64,000 bases of DNA from Acetivibrio mesophilus (GCF_004102745.1 NZ_RLII01000009.1:49653-113652); one strand, 5' to 3'; shown: positions 26,807-36,291, counted from the stretch's first letter. Program-made: numbers and translations. The notes: generated by a model not told the origin, from the sequence alone.

Positions 26807-27709
26807 TTAAATATATCTTAAATATGTCCTAAGCATATCAATGGCTATCTTGATTTTTCCGCTAAACACAAGAGTGTACTCAGCCGCAAAGAAATATCCG
26901 CACTTTTCACAAAGCCCCGGAACATCAATACATCGTCCGCATACAGTTAACTTTCCGTTTTCCATAACAACACACTGATGGCAAGGAGTCGGAAAACTAT
27001 TGTCAACAATATAAGGAAAGGCAGATTTCAGATTAAAAACAGGATAGCCCATATCTATCAGCTCGCTTATTGTATCACAACAATTCTTTTTTTCATCAAT
27101 ACTCAATTCCAGTTCTTCAGTATCGGGATATGGAGTGTGAAAATTGAAAGATACAGCTTTAACTGCAGGCTTATTTTTTGCGACATCACAAACTTGTCGG
27201 ATACAAGTCTGATTGATTTTGTTGATTGCCATATATAAGCAAATATTATCCGATGCAGCTTCATCAATATTCTTCATTATAGTGTCATATGTATCCCCGC
27301 GGATAATGTTATGTCTCTCTCTGTCACCATCGAGACTTAGCAGTATTAAATCCGCCTCGGGCAAGTTAAGCTTATAAGTTCCGTTGGTAACTACATTAAC
27401 AATATAAAATCCCATTTCCTTTGCTTCTCTTACCAAGTCACGCAGAGTTTTATTTTCACTACTCCAAAGAAAGGTTTCCCCACCGCAAAAGAAAAGAATC
27501 CTTATTCCTTGTTTATACATATATTCCATTTCACGTCTTATATTCGTATATGAATATACTACAGAAGTTATATTATTCACAGAGCAATGTTTACAATGCA
27601 AATTACATTTGTCTGTAAGAATAATCGTTCCTAAAATGGCCTTTTTTCTACGAAAAAGAATAGTACTGATTCCAAATGCTCCAAGCTTTATCAGATGATT
27701 TATTTTCAT
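26807..27709 (-). CDS. Radical SAM protein with C-terminal extra cysteine cluster
   Basis: The protein has 300 residues. The radical SAM core carries C-N-L-H-C-K-H-C near residue 35, the C-G-G-E-T SAM-binding motif near residue 75 and an L-S-L-D-G-D strand motif near residue 126. The C-terminus has seven cysteines in C-H-Q-C...C-G-R-C...C-E-K-C-G, suggesting a SPASM-like auxiliary iron-sulfur cluster. The N-terminal K-I-N-H-L-I-K-L-G-A-F region and C-terminal hydrophobic helix suggest membrane association, as in HpnH-type enzymes. Together with the adjacent HemN-like enzyme it forms a two-enzyme operon. No small precursor-peptide gene is visible next to it. The substrate is unknown. Confidence 0.85.
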   Translation of the reverse strand: MKINHLIKLGAFGISTILFRRKKAILGTIILTDKCNLHCKHCSVNNITSVVYSYTNIRREMEYMYKQGIRILFFCGGETFLWSSENKTLRDLVREAKEMGFYIVNVVTNGTYKLNLPEADLILLSLDGDRERHNIIRGDTYDTIMKNIDEAASDNICLYMAINKINQTCIRQVCDVAKNKPAVKAVSFNFHTPYPDTEELELSIDEKKNCCDTISELIDMGYPVFNLKSAFPYIVDNSFPTPCHQCVVMENGKLTVCGRCIDVPGLCEKCGYFFAAEYTLVFSGKIKIAIDMLRTYLRYI

Positions 27710-27793
27710 ATCAGCCTCACAAAATGTAATTTAAGACCTCTCTTACTTTAAACATACCAAACCATCAATTAGAAATCAAGTAGAAAGAAGTAT

Positions 27794-27817
27794 GGGCCAA
27801 TCATTACTGACTGGCCC
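27794..27817. terminator. Hairpin behind hcp
   Basis: GGGCCAATCA / TGACTGGCCC forms a stable 10-bp stem with a four-base loop. The T-rich tail is better on the plus strand (TTTATTTATT) than on the minus strand, where hcp needs it, so its strength as hcp terminator is uncertain. Confidence 0.5.
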
Positions 27818-27841
27818 TTTATTTATTATTTCATATTTTAT

Positions 27842-29470
27842 TTAGTCCATAAACAATTTTATATCGTCCTCAACAGTGCCTATACCTGCAATACCGAAAT
27901 TCTCCACCAGAACCTTTGCCACATTCGGCGAAAGGAATCCCGGCAATGTAGGCCCAAGATGGATATTTTTCACACCCAAGTACAGGAGAGCCAAAAGCAC
28001 TATAACAGCCTTCTGCTCATACCACGCTATATTAAATGCAATCGGAAGCTGGTTGATATCGTCCACTCCAAATACCTCTTTAAGCTTAAGTGCAATAACT
28101 GCCAGCGAGTATGAATCGTTGCACTGACCGGCATCCAACACTCTCGGGATACCACCGATATCTCCTAATTTCAACTTGTTATAACGATATTTAGCACAAC
28201 CTGCCGTCAAGATTACAGTGTCTTCCGGAAGCTTTTGGGCAAACTCGGTGTAATAATCTCTAGACTTCATGCGTCCATCACAGCCAGCCATAACAAAGAA
28301 CTTTTTGATAGCTCCCGATTTGACAGCTTCAACCACTTTATCGGCAACAGCCATTACCTGATTGTGGGCAAATCCCCCCACAATGCTTCCTGTTTCGATT
28401 TCATCAGGAGCTGGTAAAGTCTTCGCAAGCTCAATAATCTCCGAAAAGTCCTTTTTACCGTTTGCATCGGCTTCAACATGCTTGCATCCGGGGAAACCCG
28501 ACGAGCCGGTCGTAAATATTCTCCTTCTAACCTCTTCGCTCTTAGGAGGTACAATACAGTTTGTGGTAAACAGAATAGGTCCGTGGAAGGACTCAAATTC
28601 ACCCACCTGTTTCCACCATGCATTCCCGTAATTGCCCACGAAATTGTCATACTTTTTGAAAGCCGGATAGTAGTGGGCAGGCAGCATTTCGCTGTGGGTG
28701 TATACATCTACTCCTGTTCCTTTTGTCTGCTCTAAGAGCTGCTCAAGATCGGTCAAGTCATGCCCCGAGATAAGTATAGCAGGGTTCTTTCTAACACCGA
28801 TATTTACCTCGGTAACTTCCGGGTTGCCAAATCTAGATGTGTTTGCCTCATCAAGGAGTGCCATAACCTTTACACCGTATTCACCGGTTTTCAGCGTCAG
28901 CCCGACAAGGTCATCAACTGAAAGTGTATCATCTAGAGTAGCCGCCAAAGCCTCATAAATAAAGCCATAGATTTCCTGGCGTTCTTTTCCGATATTTTTT
29001 GCATGTTCGGCATAGGCTGCCATACCCTTGACACCGTAAGTAATCATTTCCCTTAAGGAACGCACATCTTCGTTTTGGGTGGCCAATATGCTTACCGAAT
29101 CTGCTTTTTCAAGCATTGATTCCCTTGTATCTACAGAAAAGACCGCCGCATCGTGAAGACTCGCTGTTTGTATGGATTTTTTCATTTCGTCCCTAATGGC
29201 AAGCATCTTTCTTATCTGTTTTTCAATTGAACCATCGTCAAAATTTGCGTTGGTAATAGTCATAAACAGACTGTTCAATACTTCATAATTTGCATCGCCA
29301 AGCTTATCGACATCAACCTTTCCCTTGGTAACGATATTTGAAATACCCTTAACAATATAAATCAAAAGATCCTGAAGTTTTGCAACTTCCTCATTCTTAC
29401 CGCACACCCCACGTACTGTGCAGCCCTTTCCTCCCGCAGTTTCCTGACATTGATAACAAAACATTCCCAT
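27842..29470 (-). CDS. hcp: Hydroxylamine reductase / hybrid cluster protein
   Basis: The protein has 542 residues. The N-terminal cysteine motif C-Y-Q-C-Q-E-T-A...C-T-V-R-G-V-C-G-K binds a 4Fe-4S cluster. The rest matches Hcp, including the ligands of the hybrid Fe-S-O cluster in segments such as G-H-D-L-T-D-L, T-N-C-I-V-P-P, A-G-C-D-G-R and G-Q-C-N-D-S-Y. Hcp reduces nitric oxide and hydroxylamine and protects anaerobes from nitrosative stress. It is the second gene of an operon led by the ferredoxin-like gene at 29517-30221 (gap 46 bases). A divergent Crp/Fnr gene lies beyond that, so it is probably induced by NO or nitrite through that regulator. Confidence 0.95.
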   Translation of the reverse strand: MGMFCYQCQETAGGKGCTVRGVCGKNEEVAKLQDLLIYIVKGISNIVTKGKVDVDKLGDANYEVLNSLFMTITNANFDDGSIEKQIRKMLAIRDEMKKSIQTASLHDAAVFSVDTRESMLEKADSVSILATQNEDVRSLREMITYGVKGMAAYAEHAKNIGKERQEIYGFIYEALAATLDDTLSVDDLVGLTLKTGEYGVKVMALLDEANTSRFGNPEVTEVNIGVRKNPAILISGHDLTDLEQLLEQTKGTGVDVYTHSEMLPAHYYPAFKKYDNFVGNYGNAWWKQVGEFESFHGPILFTTNCIVPPKSEEVRRRIFTTGSSGFPGCKHVEADANGKKDFSEIIELAKTLPAPDEIETGSIVGGFAHNQVMAVADKVVEAVKSGAIKKFFVMAGCDGRMKSRDYYTEFAQKLPEDTVILTAGCAKYRYNKLKLGDIGGIPRVLDAGQCNDSYSLAVIALKLKEVFGVDDINQLPIAFNIAWYEQKAVIVLLALLYLGVKNIHLGPTLPGFLSPNVAKVLVENFGIAGIGTVEDDIKLFMD

Positions 29471-29516
29471 TGCTTTTCCTCCTTTAATGCTTTTTATTTT
29501 ATTTTCATAAAATTAT

Positions 29517-30221
29517 TTACTCAAGAATCTGCCCATCCGTCGAAATTGTTACTACCTGCCACGGTATGAATTTTCCACTATTCATAAGTGCTCTTTTAAC
29601 CGCATTTTCGATGCCGCCGCAGCACGGAACCTCCATCCTTACAACAGTGACACTTTTGATACTGTTGTTTTTGATAATTGCCGTCAGCTTATCGGTGTAA
29701 TCTCCTTCATCCAGCTTTGGACAACCAATCAGGGTTATTCTATTCTTTATAAACTTGTTGTGGAAATCGCCGTAGGCATATGCCGTGCAGTCAGCTGCAA
29801 TCAAAAGATTTGCATCTGTAAAATACGGTGCATTGACCGGTGCAAGTTTAATCTGGACAGGCCACTGGGAAAGCTGGCTTGTATTTTCATTGACCTCGGT
29901 ACGGACAGGTTTACTTTCATTTTCCCTATTGATAGTCTTAAGTTGCGTACCGGGACATCCGCAAGGCAAACTTTCTTTCTGCTTTTTTATCATGTTTTCC
30001 TGCACAGCGGCTTCGTCATACTCTGCTGCTTCACGTTCCTCAAAAGTTATAGCTCCCGTAGGACAAACCGGCAGGCAATCTCCTAAGCCATCACAATAAT
30101 CATCCCGCATTAGTTTTGCCTTTCCGTTTACCATTCCTATGGCTCCTTCGTGACAAGCATTTACACACAATTCGCACCCTGTGCATTTATCTTCATCAAT
30201 TTTAATTATTCTACGAATCAT
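29517..30221 (-). CDS. Two-cluster ferredoxin-like electron donor linked to hcp
   Basis: The protein has 234 residues from the ATG at 30221, which follows GAGGG. A longer frame to 30371 would run back through the operator region and is rejected. The N-terminus carries two 4Fe-4S motifs, C-T-G-C-E-L-C-V-N-A-C and C-D-G-L-G-D-C-L-P-V-C-P. A linker with C-G-C-P-G follows at about residue 90. The C-terminal domain has L-L-I-A-A-D-C-T-A-Y-A-Y-G and E-V-P-C-C-G-G-I, suggesting another metal site. It is probably the electron donor for Hcp, since the two genes form an operon. Confidence 0.88.
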   Translation of the reverse strand: MIRRIIKIDEDKCTGCELCVNACHEGAIGMVNGKAKLMRDDYCDGLGDCLPVCPTGAITFEEREAAEYDEAAVQENMIKKQKESLPCGCPGTQLKTINRENESKPVRTEVNENTSQLSQWPVQIKLAPVNAPYFTDANLLIAADCTAYAYGDFHNKFIKNRITLIGCPKLDEGDYTDKLTAIIKNNSIKSVTVVRMEVPCCGGIENAVKRALMNSGKFIPWQVVTISTDGQILE

Positions 30222-30264
30222 CTTATTACCCTCTTTCATCTTATTTTTTTCATTAACTTTCTCA

Positions 30265-30293
30265 TTGACTTTATGTTTTAAGTTTACTATACT
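30265..30293 (+). promoter_or_regulatory. Promoter of the Crp/Fnr regulator gene
   Basis: TTGACT (30265-30270), 17 bases, then TATACT (30288-30293) on the plus strand, about 40 bases upstream of the start codon. The palindromic operator lies just downstream of the expected start point, so binding there would repress this gene. Confidence 0.75.
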
Positions 30294-30307
30294 GAGAACA
30301 ATAAGTC

Positions 30308-30323
30308 TGTTGGAAATCCAACA
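30308..30323. promoter_or_regulatory. Palindromic Crp/Fnr-type operator in the divergent hcp/regulator region
   Basis: TGTTGGAAATCCAACA is a perfect 16-bp inverted repeat of the size bound by Crp/Fnr dimers. For the minus-strand operon it sits near position -37 to -42, depending on whether TATAGT or TAAACT is the -10, which suits class II activation. For the plus-strand regulator gene it is downstream of the promoter, which suits autorepression. Confidence 0.75.
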
Positions 30324-30336
30324 AAAAGAGGTTATT

Positions 30337-30996
30337 ATGAAAAAATATTTGGAAATTTTAAAAAAAGTCAACTTATTTAAAGGAATTGAAGAATCGAACC
30401 TGCTCTCACTTATGTCTTGCTTGTCAGGAAAACTTATGCATTATGAAAAAAATCAGACCGTTTTTATGAGCGGTGAAACCATTAACTCTTTTGGAATAGT
30501 TTTGTCAGGCCAGGTTCAGATTGTCCAAGAAGATTATTACGGCAATAGAAGTATCCTCGCCAATATAGGCGTAGGCAATTTGTTTGCGGAATCCTTTGCC
30601 TGTGCCCAAATAGAAATGCTTCCGGTCAGCGTAATTGCAACCACCGAAAGCGAGCTTCTTTTTATCGATTGCCGCAAGATTGCCAATCCATGCGCAACCG
30701 CCTGCTCTTTCCACAGCCAACTGATTCAAAACTTGTTACATATTACTGCGATGAAAAATATATCCTTGACACAGAAAATTGAGTTTATTTCAAAGCGTAC
30801 CACTCGGGAAAAGCTTATAGCCTATCTTTCCGCTGAAGCGCAGAAGGCCGGAAGCAATTGCTTTTGCATTCCATTCAGCCGTCAGGAACTTGCCGATTAC
30901 CTGTCAGTTGATCGAAGTGCAATGTCGGCAGAGCTTAGCAAGCTAAGAAATGAAGGGATTTTAAAGTATAAGAAAAACAATTTTGAACTACTATAA
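30337..30996 (+). CDS. Crp/Fnr family regulator of the hcp operon (HcpR-like)
   Basis: The protein has 219 residues from the ATG at 30337, behind AGAGG. The earlier in-frame start at 30181 would read through the operator. The N-terminal cyclic-nucleotide-binding-like beta-roll spans about 10-125 (F-K-G-I-E-E, then F-M-S-G-E-T-I-N-S-F-G-I-V-L-S-G-Q-V). The C-terminal HTH is seen in F-S-R-Q-E-L-A-D-Y-L-S-V-D-R-S-A-M-S-A-E-L. It lacks the four-Cys cluster motif of FNR, although C-R-K and C-A-T-A-C lie near residues 115-125. It is divergent from the ferredoxin-hcp operon and probably activates it in response to nitrosative stress, as HcpR-type regulators do. Confidence 0.88.
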   Translation: MKKYLEILKKVNLFKGIEESNLLSLMSCLSGKLMHYEKNQTVFMSGETINSFGIVLSGQVQIVQEDYYGNRSILANIGVGNLFAESFACAQIEMLPVSVIATTESELLFIDCRKIANPCATACSFHSQLIQNLLHITAMKNISLTQKIEFISKRTTREKLIAYLSAEAQKAGSNCFCIPFSRQELADYLSVDRSAMSAELSKLRNEGILKYKKNNFELL

Positions 30997-31003
30997 ACTA
31001 TAA

Positions 31004-33652
31004 TTATTTATCCTCATCCTCTTTAATAAGATCTTCTATATGCTGTTTTGCTTTTGGAGATAATGCATCGCTTAGATAATTGCGGTCCATTCCATGCATT
31101 GGGCGATATTCCTGCCTTATTCTTTCATTAGCTGCTTCAAGCTCAGCCTTTAATTCTCTGGCAGATAATAAAGAACATCCTTCTCCCCTTACAATCATCT
31201 GCTGCAAACCATCGGATGTAGCAACTGTAATGTTATAGTTTTTCTTGTTCTCATGGGCAAATTTTTCAATATACTGATCCGCCGTTTGTGCCTCTCTTGT
31301 GTACACCATATGGATATTATAATAATCTATTACTTCTTCGCGATGCCCCTCAACACGGTAAGCATCAAATACGACTATAATATGATATTTTCGAATCCAC
31401 TGATAATTGCTTAGCAAGTCAAGCAATTTCATTCTTGCACTATCCATATTCTCATCTGCAAGCCCTTTTAGTTCAGGCCACGCATAGATAATATTATAAC
31501 CGTCCACAAGGAGATACTCTTCTTTTCTTTCCTCCTGTCTTTTTATATAAGTGACAGGTTTATAGTATCTTTCTCCTGCTGCTTTTTGCTTCTTCCAGAT
31601 AGACTTTCTTCCCTGGTTTGCATAGAAGGTTTTATTCATAATTTGATCGATTTCTTCCAAGCTTATCGCTTCTTCTTTTGAATATGAGGTCCTGTCTTTA
31701 TTTAAATCCTCCGTATCATCCTTCTTTTGGAAATAGCTTTCAACATGCATGTAATTCTTTACCTCAAACCAATCGACCAAAAAGCTACCTCCATGGGCAC
31801 AAAATACAGAGCCCGTAGGATTTTGCACATCCCTTTCCGAATCATATCCTATACGTTCTATAACCTCCTGCGCATTATGGCATGGTTCGTACCCTTTCAA
31901 GCTGCAAAAAAGCCTGCCAAGGCCTTTTGTATAGGCTACAACCTCTTTCTGATAATTCCTCATAGTGACAACGGGAGCACTGCCTAAAAGAACTGCCATC
32001 TCGCCATTTATCTGTGATATTTCGCATGTTCCGTGCATTTTCTCAATATCCATCATAGCTCTTCCTACCATTTTTTCAGGCACTTCCAGTTGAAAAGCAT
32101 AATAGGGCTCCAGCAGTATGGATTCTGCCTCTTTTAGCCCCTGACGCACCGCACGATAGGTAGCCTCTCTGAAGTCACCTCCTTCTGTATGTTTGTTGTG
32201 TGCTCTGCCGGATACCAAAGTAATCTTCATATCTGTAATGGCCGAGCCCGTCAAAACCCCTTTATGGACTTTTTCTCCAAGGTGGGTTAAAATAAGCCTT
32301 TGCCAACTTTTACCCAAGACATCTTCATTGCATTGGGCTCCGAACCTAAGACCGCTCCCCCGTTCCCCCGGCTCCAATAACAGGTGAACCTCCGCATAAT
32401 GCCTCAGTGGCTCAAAATGTCCCACCCCTTCAACAGCATTGCCAATAGTCTCTTTATATACAATCCTTCCGTCGTCAAAATCCACTTCAACACCAAAGCG
32501 GCTTCGTATAAGGCTTTGCAGAATCTCAATCTGCACCTCCCCCATTACCTGCACCATGATTTCCTGCAACTGTTCATCCCAGGCTATGTGAAGCTCCGGC
32601 TCCTCATCTTCAATTTGACGCAGCTTAGGTAACATTACTCTCGGGTCACAGCCTTCCGGAAGTAAAACTCGATACCTCAGCACAGGTTCCAATAGCGGTG
32701 CTACTGAAGCCTTTTCAATCCCAAGGCCGTCTCCCGGTTTGGATTGGGTGAGCCCTGTTACCGCAAATACAGTTCCTGCATCCACTTCACTTACTGCCTC
32801 AAATTTCTCTCCGGAATAGATGCGGATTTGATTCACTTTCTCTTCCCAGACGCCATTTGTCAACACATCTTTTACTTTGAGTTTTCCGCCTGTCAGCTTC
32901 ATATGGGTAAGACGGTTGCCCTGTTCGTCCCTTGTTATTTTAAATATCTTGGCTCCGAATTCATCAGGATAGCGAGGAATTATAGCATATTTTTCAATAC
33001 CCTCGATAAACTCCTCAATGCCTTCCAATTTTAAAGCTGAACCGAAAAAACAGGGAAATACTTTTCTTTCCTTGACGGCAATACTAATCTGTGAATCCTC
33101 AATATGCCCGTTTTCCAGATAGGTTTCCATCAATATTTCATCACACATAGCCAACTGGTCATAAAAGGCTTCTGTCTCAACTTCTCTAAATTCTATGCAT
33201 CCATCATCCAACTGCTTTTTTATTTCGTTAATTAACTTGTCCTTATTTGTGTCCTTTTGATCCATTTTATTGACGAATAAAAACACCGGTATCTTATAGA
33301 TTTCAAGAAGATGCCAGAGGGTTTTGGTATGTCCCTGCACTCCATCAGCACCACTAATCACTAAAATGGCATAATCCAGCACTTGAAGTGTTCTCTCCAT
33401 TTCTGCTGAAAAGTCCACATGCCCCGGAGTATCCAACAAGGTAATCCGGGTATTATCTATTTCAAAGATGGCTTGTTTGGAGAAAATAGTGATTCCCCTA
33501 GCTCTTTCCAATTCATAGGTATCTAAATAGGCATCTTTATTGTCTACTCTTCCTAGCTTTCTTATTTTCCCGCTTACATATAGCAAACTCTCTGATAATG
33601 TTGTTTTTCCAGCATCGACATGGGCTAATATTCCAATTACTATTTTTTTCAT
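31004..33652 (-). CDS. TetM-like ribosomal-protection GTPase fused to a YacP/Rae1 NYN nuclease domain
   Basis: The protein has 882 residues. Residues 1-640 are an EF-G-like translational GTPase of the TetM/TetO type. They show A-H-V-D-A-G-K-T at 10-17, the R-G-I-T-I switch at 52-56, D-T-P-G-H at 74-78 and N-K-M-D at 128-131, followed by domains II to V. Tet proteins normally end near residue 640. Here a linker (about 640-710) leads to an NYN domain (about 713-845) with D-G-Y-N-I-I, V-V-F-D-A-Y, T-A-D-Q-Y-I-E and V-A-T-S-D-G-L-Q-Q. These are the acidic motifs of YacP/Rae1, the ribosome A-site mRNA endonuclease of Bacillus. The fusion suggests a factor that enters the ribosomal A site and cuts mRNA. 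Whether it protects against an antibiotic is not shown. Confidence 0.9.
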   Translation of the reverse strand: MKKIVIGILAHVDAGKTTLSESLLYVSGKIRKLGRVDNKDAYLDTYELERARGITIFSKQAIFEIDNTRITLLDTPGHVDFSAEMERTLQVLDYAILVISGADGVQGHTKTLWHLLEIYKIPVFLFVNKMDQKDTNKDKLINEIKKQLDDGCIEFREVETEAFYDQLAMCDEILMETYLENGHIEDSQISIAVKERKVFPCFFGSALKLEGIEEFIEGIEKYAIIPRYPDEFGAKIFKITRDEQGNRLTHMKLTGGKLKVKDVLTNGVWEEKVNQIRIYSGEKFEAVSEVDAGTVFAVTGLTQSKPGDGLGIEKASVAPLLEPVLRYRVLLPEGCDPRVMLPKLRQIEDEEPELHIAWDEQLQEIMVQVMGEVQIEILQSLIRSRFGVEVDFDDGRIVYKETIGNAVEGVGHFEPLRHYAEVHLLLEPGERGSGLRFGAQCNEDVLGKSWQRLILTHLGEKVHKGVLTGSAITDMKITLVSGRAHNKHTEGGDFREATYRAVRQGLKEAESILLEPYYAFQLEVPEKMVGRAMMDIEKMHGTCEISQINGEMAVLLGSAPVVTMRNYQKEVVAYTKGLGRLFCSLKGYEPCHNAQEVIERIGYDSERDVQNPTGSVFCAHGGSFLVDWFEVKNYMHVESYFQKKDDTEDLNKDRTSYSKEEAISLEEIDQIMNKTFYANQGRKSIWKKQKAAGERYYKPVTYIKRQEERKEEYLLVDGYNIIYAWPELKGLADENMDSARMKLLDLLSNYQWIRKYHIIVVFDAYRVEGHREEVIDYYNIHMVYTREAQTADQYIEKFAHENKKNYNITVATSDGLQQMIVRGEGCSLLSARELKAELEAANERIRQEYRPMHGMDRNYLSDALSPKAKQHIEDLIKEDEDK

Positions 33653-34001
33653 ATTCTTTTCTCATTTCCTGATCGCTTCTCATCGATTTGCATTAAGACA
33701 AACCGGTTCAGTGCAAGCTTTATTATACTACAGTAAAGTTATTTTTGTAAATGTAGAGGCGTCTAGTGCCCCCAATCACATAATTGAATAATTGATATTA
33801 TCTTATGAATATGCTAAAATTTTATTATTACAGAAAGTTACACATCTTTACATAACAACAGACAATGATTAATAAAATAACTTACTTTCCGGTACTATTT
33901 TTCATCAATTTCTCAATAGCATAGTTTCTTTCATAGACACAAAAAAAGTAGAATTATCAGTATTATTATAATGAAATTATTATTTAAGGGGTGTATTATT
34001 T
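33653..34001. other. Divergent promoter region of the GTPase fusion and mannanase genes
   Basis: No gene is visible. For the plus-strand mannanase a TATAAT lies at about 33966-33971 and an AAGGGGTG ribosome binding site precedes its ATG. A GTGCCCCCAA block near 33767 resembles the ATGCCCCCCAAAA blocks at 2633 and 23601. Confidence 0.4.
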
Positions 34002-35771
34002 ATGAAGAAAGTTTTAGGCCAAGCACTGTGCCTACTGACAACGCTGGCAATGGCATTTTCCGTTCTTTTAGCCATACCTGTTTCAACTTACGCAGCCGAT
34101 ACCCTTCCTGTAAACGTTGAAGCTGAAGATTGTACTCTTGGCAATGGTGCTGTCATTACCACCAATGTCTACGGTACTCAATATCCCGGGTATTCCGGCG
34201 ATGGATTTGTATGGGCATCCAACTCAGGCACAATAACCTTGGAAGTTACAGTTCCCGAAAACGCTATGTATGAGCTTTCAACAAGATGCTGGATGTATCT
34301 TGGCGCTGAGGGTGAGACCAGAATGCAGGTCGTCAGCGTCAATGGCAAATCATATAGCAACTATTTTATCCCTAATCAAGGCAAATGGATTGATTACAGT
34401 TTTGGATACTTCTATCTTGAAGCAGGTAAAACAACCATTGAGATTGGTTCCTCCGGAAGTTGGGGTTTTATACTGTACGACACAATAACCTTTGACTATG
34501 CCGATATGCCTGACCATATAATTGATCCAACTCCATGCGATCCAAAAGCAACTGCTGAAACAAAAGCTCTCATGAAATATCTTACCGGTGTATACGGAAA
34601 ATATGTTATTTCCGGCCAACAGGAGATTTATGGCAACGGAAATGACGGTAATATGGAACTTGAATTTGAATACATTTATGACAAGACAGGCAAATATCCT
34701 GCAATCAGAGGTTTTGATTTTATGAACTACAATCCTCTGTATGGATGGGAAGACGGTACAACAGAACGTATAATTGACTGGGTAAAAAACCGTGGCGGTA
34801 TTGCAACTGCTTCCTGGCATATTAATGTCCCCGCTGATTTTACAAGCTATACACCGGGTGACCAACTGGATTGGACAAACTGTACATACAAACCTACAAA
34901 AAGCTTTGATACAGCCAAATGCCTTGATAAAACATCAAAGGAATACACATATTTGATGATGGCAATTGAAGATCTCGCCGAGCAGCTTCTCATTCTTCAG
35001 GATGAAAACATTCCTGTGCTTTTCCGTCCTTTCCATGAAGCTGAAGGCTACAATAACACTGATGGTTCCGGAGCATGGTTCTGGTGGGGTTCCGGTGGTG
35101 CAGAAGTTTACAAAGAACTATGGAAGCTTCTTTACACTACCCTTACTGAAGAATACGGCCTCCATAATTTAATATGGGAAGTAAATCTTTATACATACGC
35201 CAATTCCTTTGAGTGGTATCCTGGTGATGAGTATGTGGATATTGTTGGATATGATAAGTATGAAGGTTCTCCCAACACTTGGGGCACCAGTGCTGCAACA
35301 ACATTATTTCTCTCCCTTGTAGATTACACAAACGATACAAAGATGGTTGCATTGACTGAAAATGACGTTATTCCCGATATTCAAAACATAGTTAACGAAG
35401 GAGCTTGGTGGCTGTATTTCTGCCCATGGTATGGCGAATTCCTTACCAGTTCGAGATTCAACGATCCTGTACTTCTAAACACTATCTACAACAGTGAATA
35501 TGTAATTACCTTAGATGAACTTCCCGAAAACCTTTATGAACACGATCCAATACCAGATATTACCTATGGTGATTTGAATAATGATGGAAAGATAAATTCA
35601 ACCGACTTATCTATAATGAAAAGATATCTTTTGAAAATAATTTCAAAATTTGATGTTCCTGAAGAAGCAGCAGACTTAAATGGTGACGGTTTAATTAATT
35701 CTACTGATTTCACTATATTGAAAAGATTTTTGCTTAAAATAATAACAGAATTTCCTGTCGCCAAAAAGTAA
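34002..35771 (+). CDS. man26A: Cellulosomal CBM35-GH26 beta-mannanase with type I dockerin
   Basis: The protein has 589 residues. A signal peptide (to about 31) precedes a CBM35 (about 35-165; V-E-A-E-D-C-T-L, G-Y-S-G-D-G-F-V). The GH26 domain (about 180-505) has the acid/base Glu in F-R-P-F-H-E-A-E-G near residue 346 and the nucleophile Glu in A-L-T-E-N-D near residue 453. The C-terminal type I dockerin has two calcium-binding repeats, D-L-N-N-D-G-K-I-N-S-T-D and D-L-N-G-D-G-L-I-N-S-T-D. It hydrolyses beta-1,4-mannan as a cellulosome subunit. Domain order matches the mannanase of A. thermocellus. It is monocistronic on the plus strand with a strong terminator. Confidence 0.93.
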   Translation: MKKVLGQALCLLTTLAMAFSVLLAIPVSTYAADTLPVNVEAEDCTLGNGAVITTNVYGTQYPGYSGDGFVWASNSGTITLEVTVPENAMYELSTRCWMYLGAEGETRMQVVSVNGKSYSNYFIPNQGKWIDYSFGYFYLEAGKTTIEIGSSGSWGFILYDTITFDYADMPDHIIDPTPCDPKATAETKALMKYLTGVYGKYVISGQQEIYGNGNDGNMELEFEYIYDKTGKYPAIRGFDFMNYNPLYGWEDGTTERIIDWVKNRGGIATASWHINVPADFTSYTPGDQLDWTNCTYKPTKSFDTAKCLDKTSKEYTYLMMAIEDLAEQLLILQDENIPVLFRPFHEAEGYNNTDGSGAWFWWGSGGAEVYKELWKLLYTTLTEEYGLHNLIWEVNLYTYANSFEWYPGDEYVDIVGYDKYEGSPNTWGTSAATTLFLSLVDYTNDTKMVALTENDVIPDIQNIVNEGAWWLYFCPWYGEFLTSSRFNDPVLLNTIYNSEYVITLDELPENLYEHDPIPDITYGDLNNDGKINSTDLSIMKRYLLKIISKFDVPEEAADLNGDGLINSTDFTILKRFLLKIITEFPVAKK

Positions 35772-35810
35772 TTAATTTATTAAGTAATTGTATATTTTGC
35801 TATAGTAAAA

Positions 35811-35860
35811 AAGTACCCTTTGTCAATTAGCTCGAAAAGTCTAAAGGGTACTTCTTTTTT
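35811..35860. terminator. Bidirectional terminator between man26A and mscL
   Basis: AAGTACCCTTT pairs with AAAGGGTACTT, and T-runs are present on both strands (CTTTTTT on plus, ACTTTTTT on minus). It serves both convergent genes. Confidence 0.88.
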
Positions 35861-35895
35861 GACCTGTTTCGGTTAATATACCAACCGTGTTAATT

Positions 35896-36291
35896 CTATT
35901 TTCTTTCCTTTAACAAATCACGTATTTCTGTAAGCAACAGCTCTTCTTTAGAAGGTTCCGGTGCCTTCGGTTTTTCTTCCTCTTTTTTCTTAAAAGCAAA
36001 CAACAATTTCATCATAAAGAAAATAGAAAAGGCTATAATTAAGAAATCTATTACTGACTGTAAAAACTGTCCGTATTTGAGGGAAAGCTCTGCAACATCT
36101 TCCGCAGCCGGTTTAATGACCAGCTTCAACGATGTTAGGTCAATACGCCCCAGAATAATTCCGAGCAAAGGCATAATAATATCATCTACTAAAGATGATA
36201 CAATTTTACCAAAAGCCCCACCAATTATGACACCTATAGCCAAATCAATCACATTGCCCTTTAAGGCAAATTTTTTAAAGTCTTTAAGCAT
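35896..36291 (-). CDS. mscL: Large-conductance mechanosensitive channel
   Basis: This 131-residue protein has the usual MscL length. It begins M-L-K-D-F-K-K-F-A-L-K-G-N-V-I-D-L-A-I-G-V-I-I-G-G-A-F, the pore-lining first helix with its conserved G-N-V-x-D-L-A-x-G-V-I-I-G motif. The second helix (F-L-I-I-A-F-S-I-F-F-M-M-K) leads to a charged C-terminal bundle. The homopentamer opens under membrane tension to release solutes after osmotic downshock. It is transcribed alone. Confidence 0.96.
   Translation of the reverse strand: MLKDFKKFALKGNVIDLAIGVIIGGAFGKIVSSLVDDIIMPLLGIILGRIDLTSLKLVIKPAAEDVAELSLKYGQFLQSVIDFLIIAFSIFFMMKLLFAFKKKEEEKPKAPEPSKEELLLTEIRDLLKERK

Noticed and set aside
31004..33652. 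Plain tetracycline resistance gene (tetM/tetO)
   Set aside because: The NYN extension and sequence distance argue for a chromosomal housekeeping or rescue factor. Resistance cannot be claimed from sequence.
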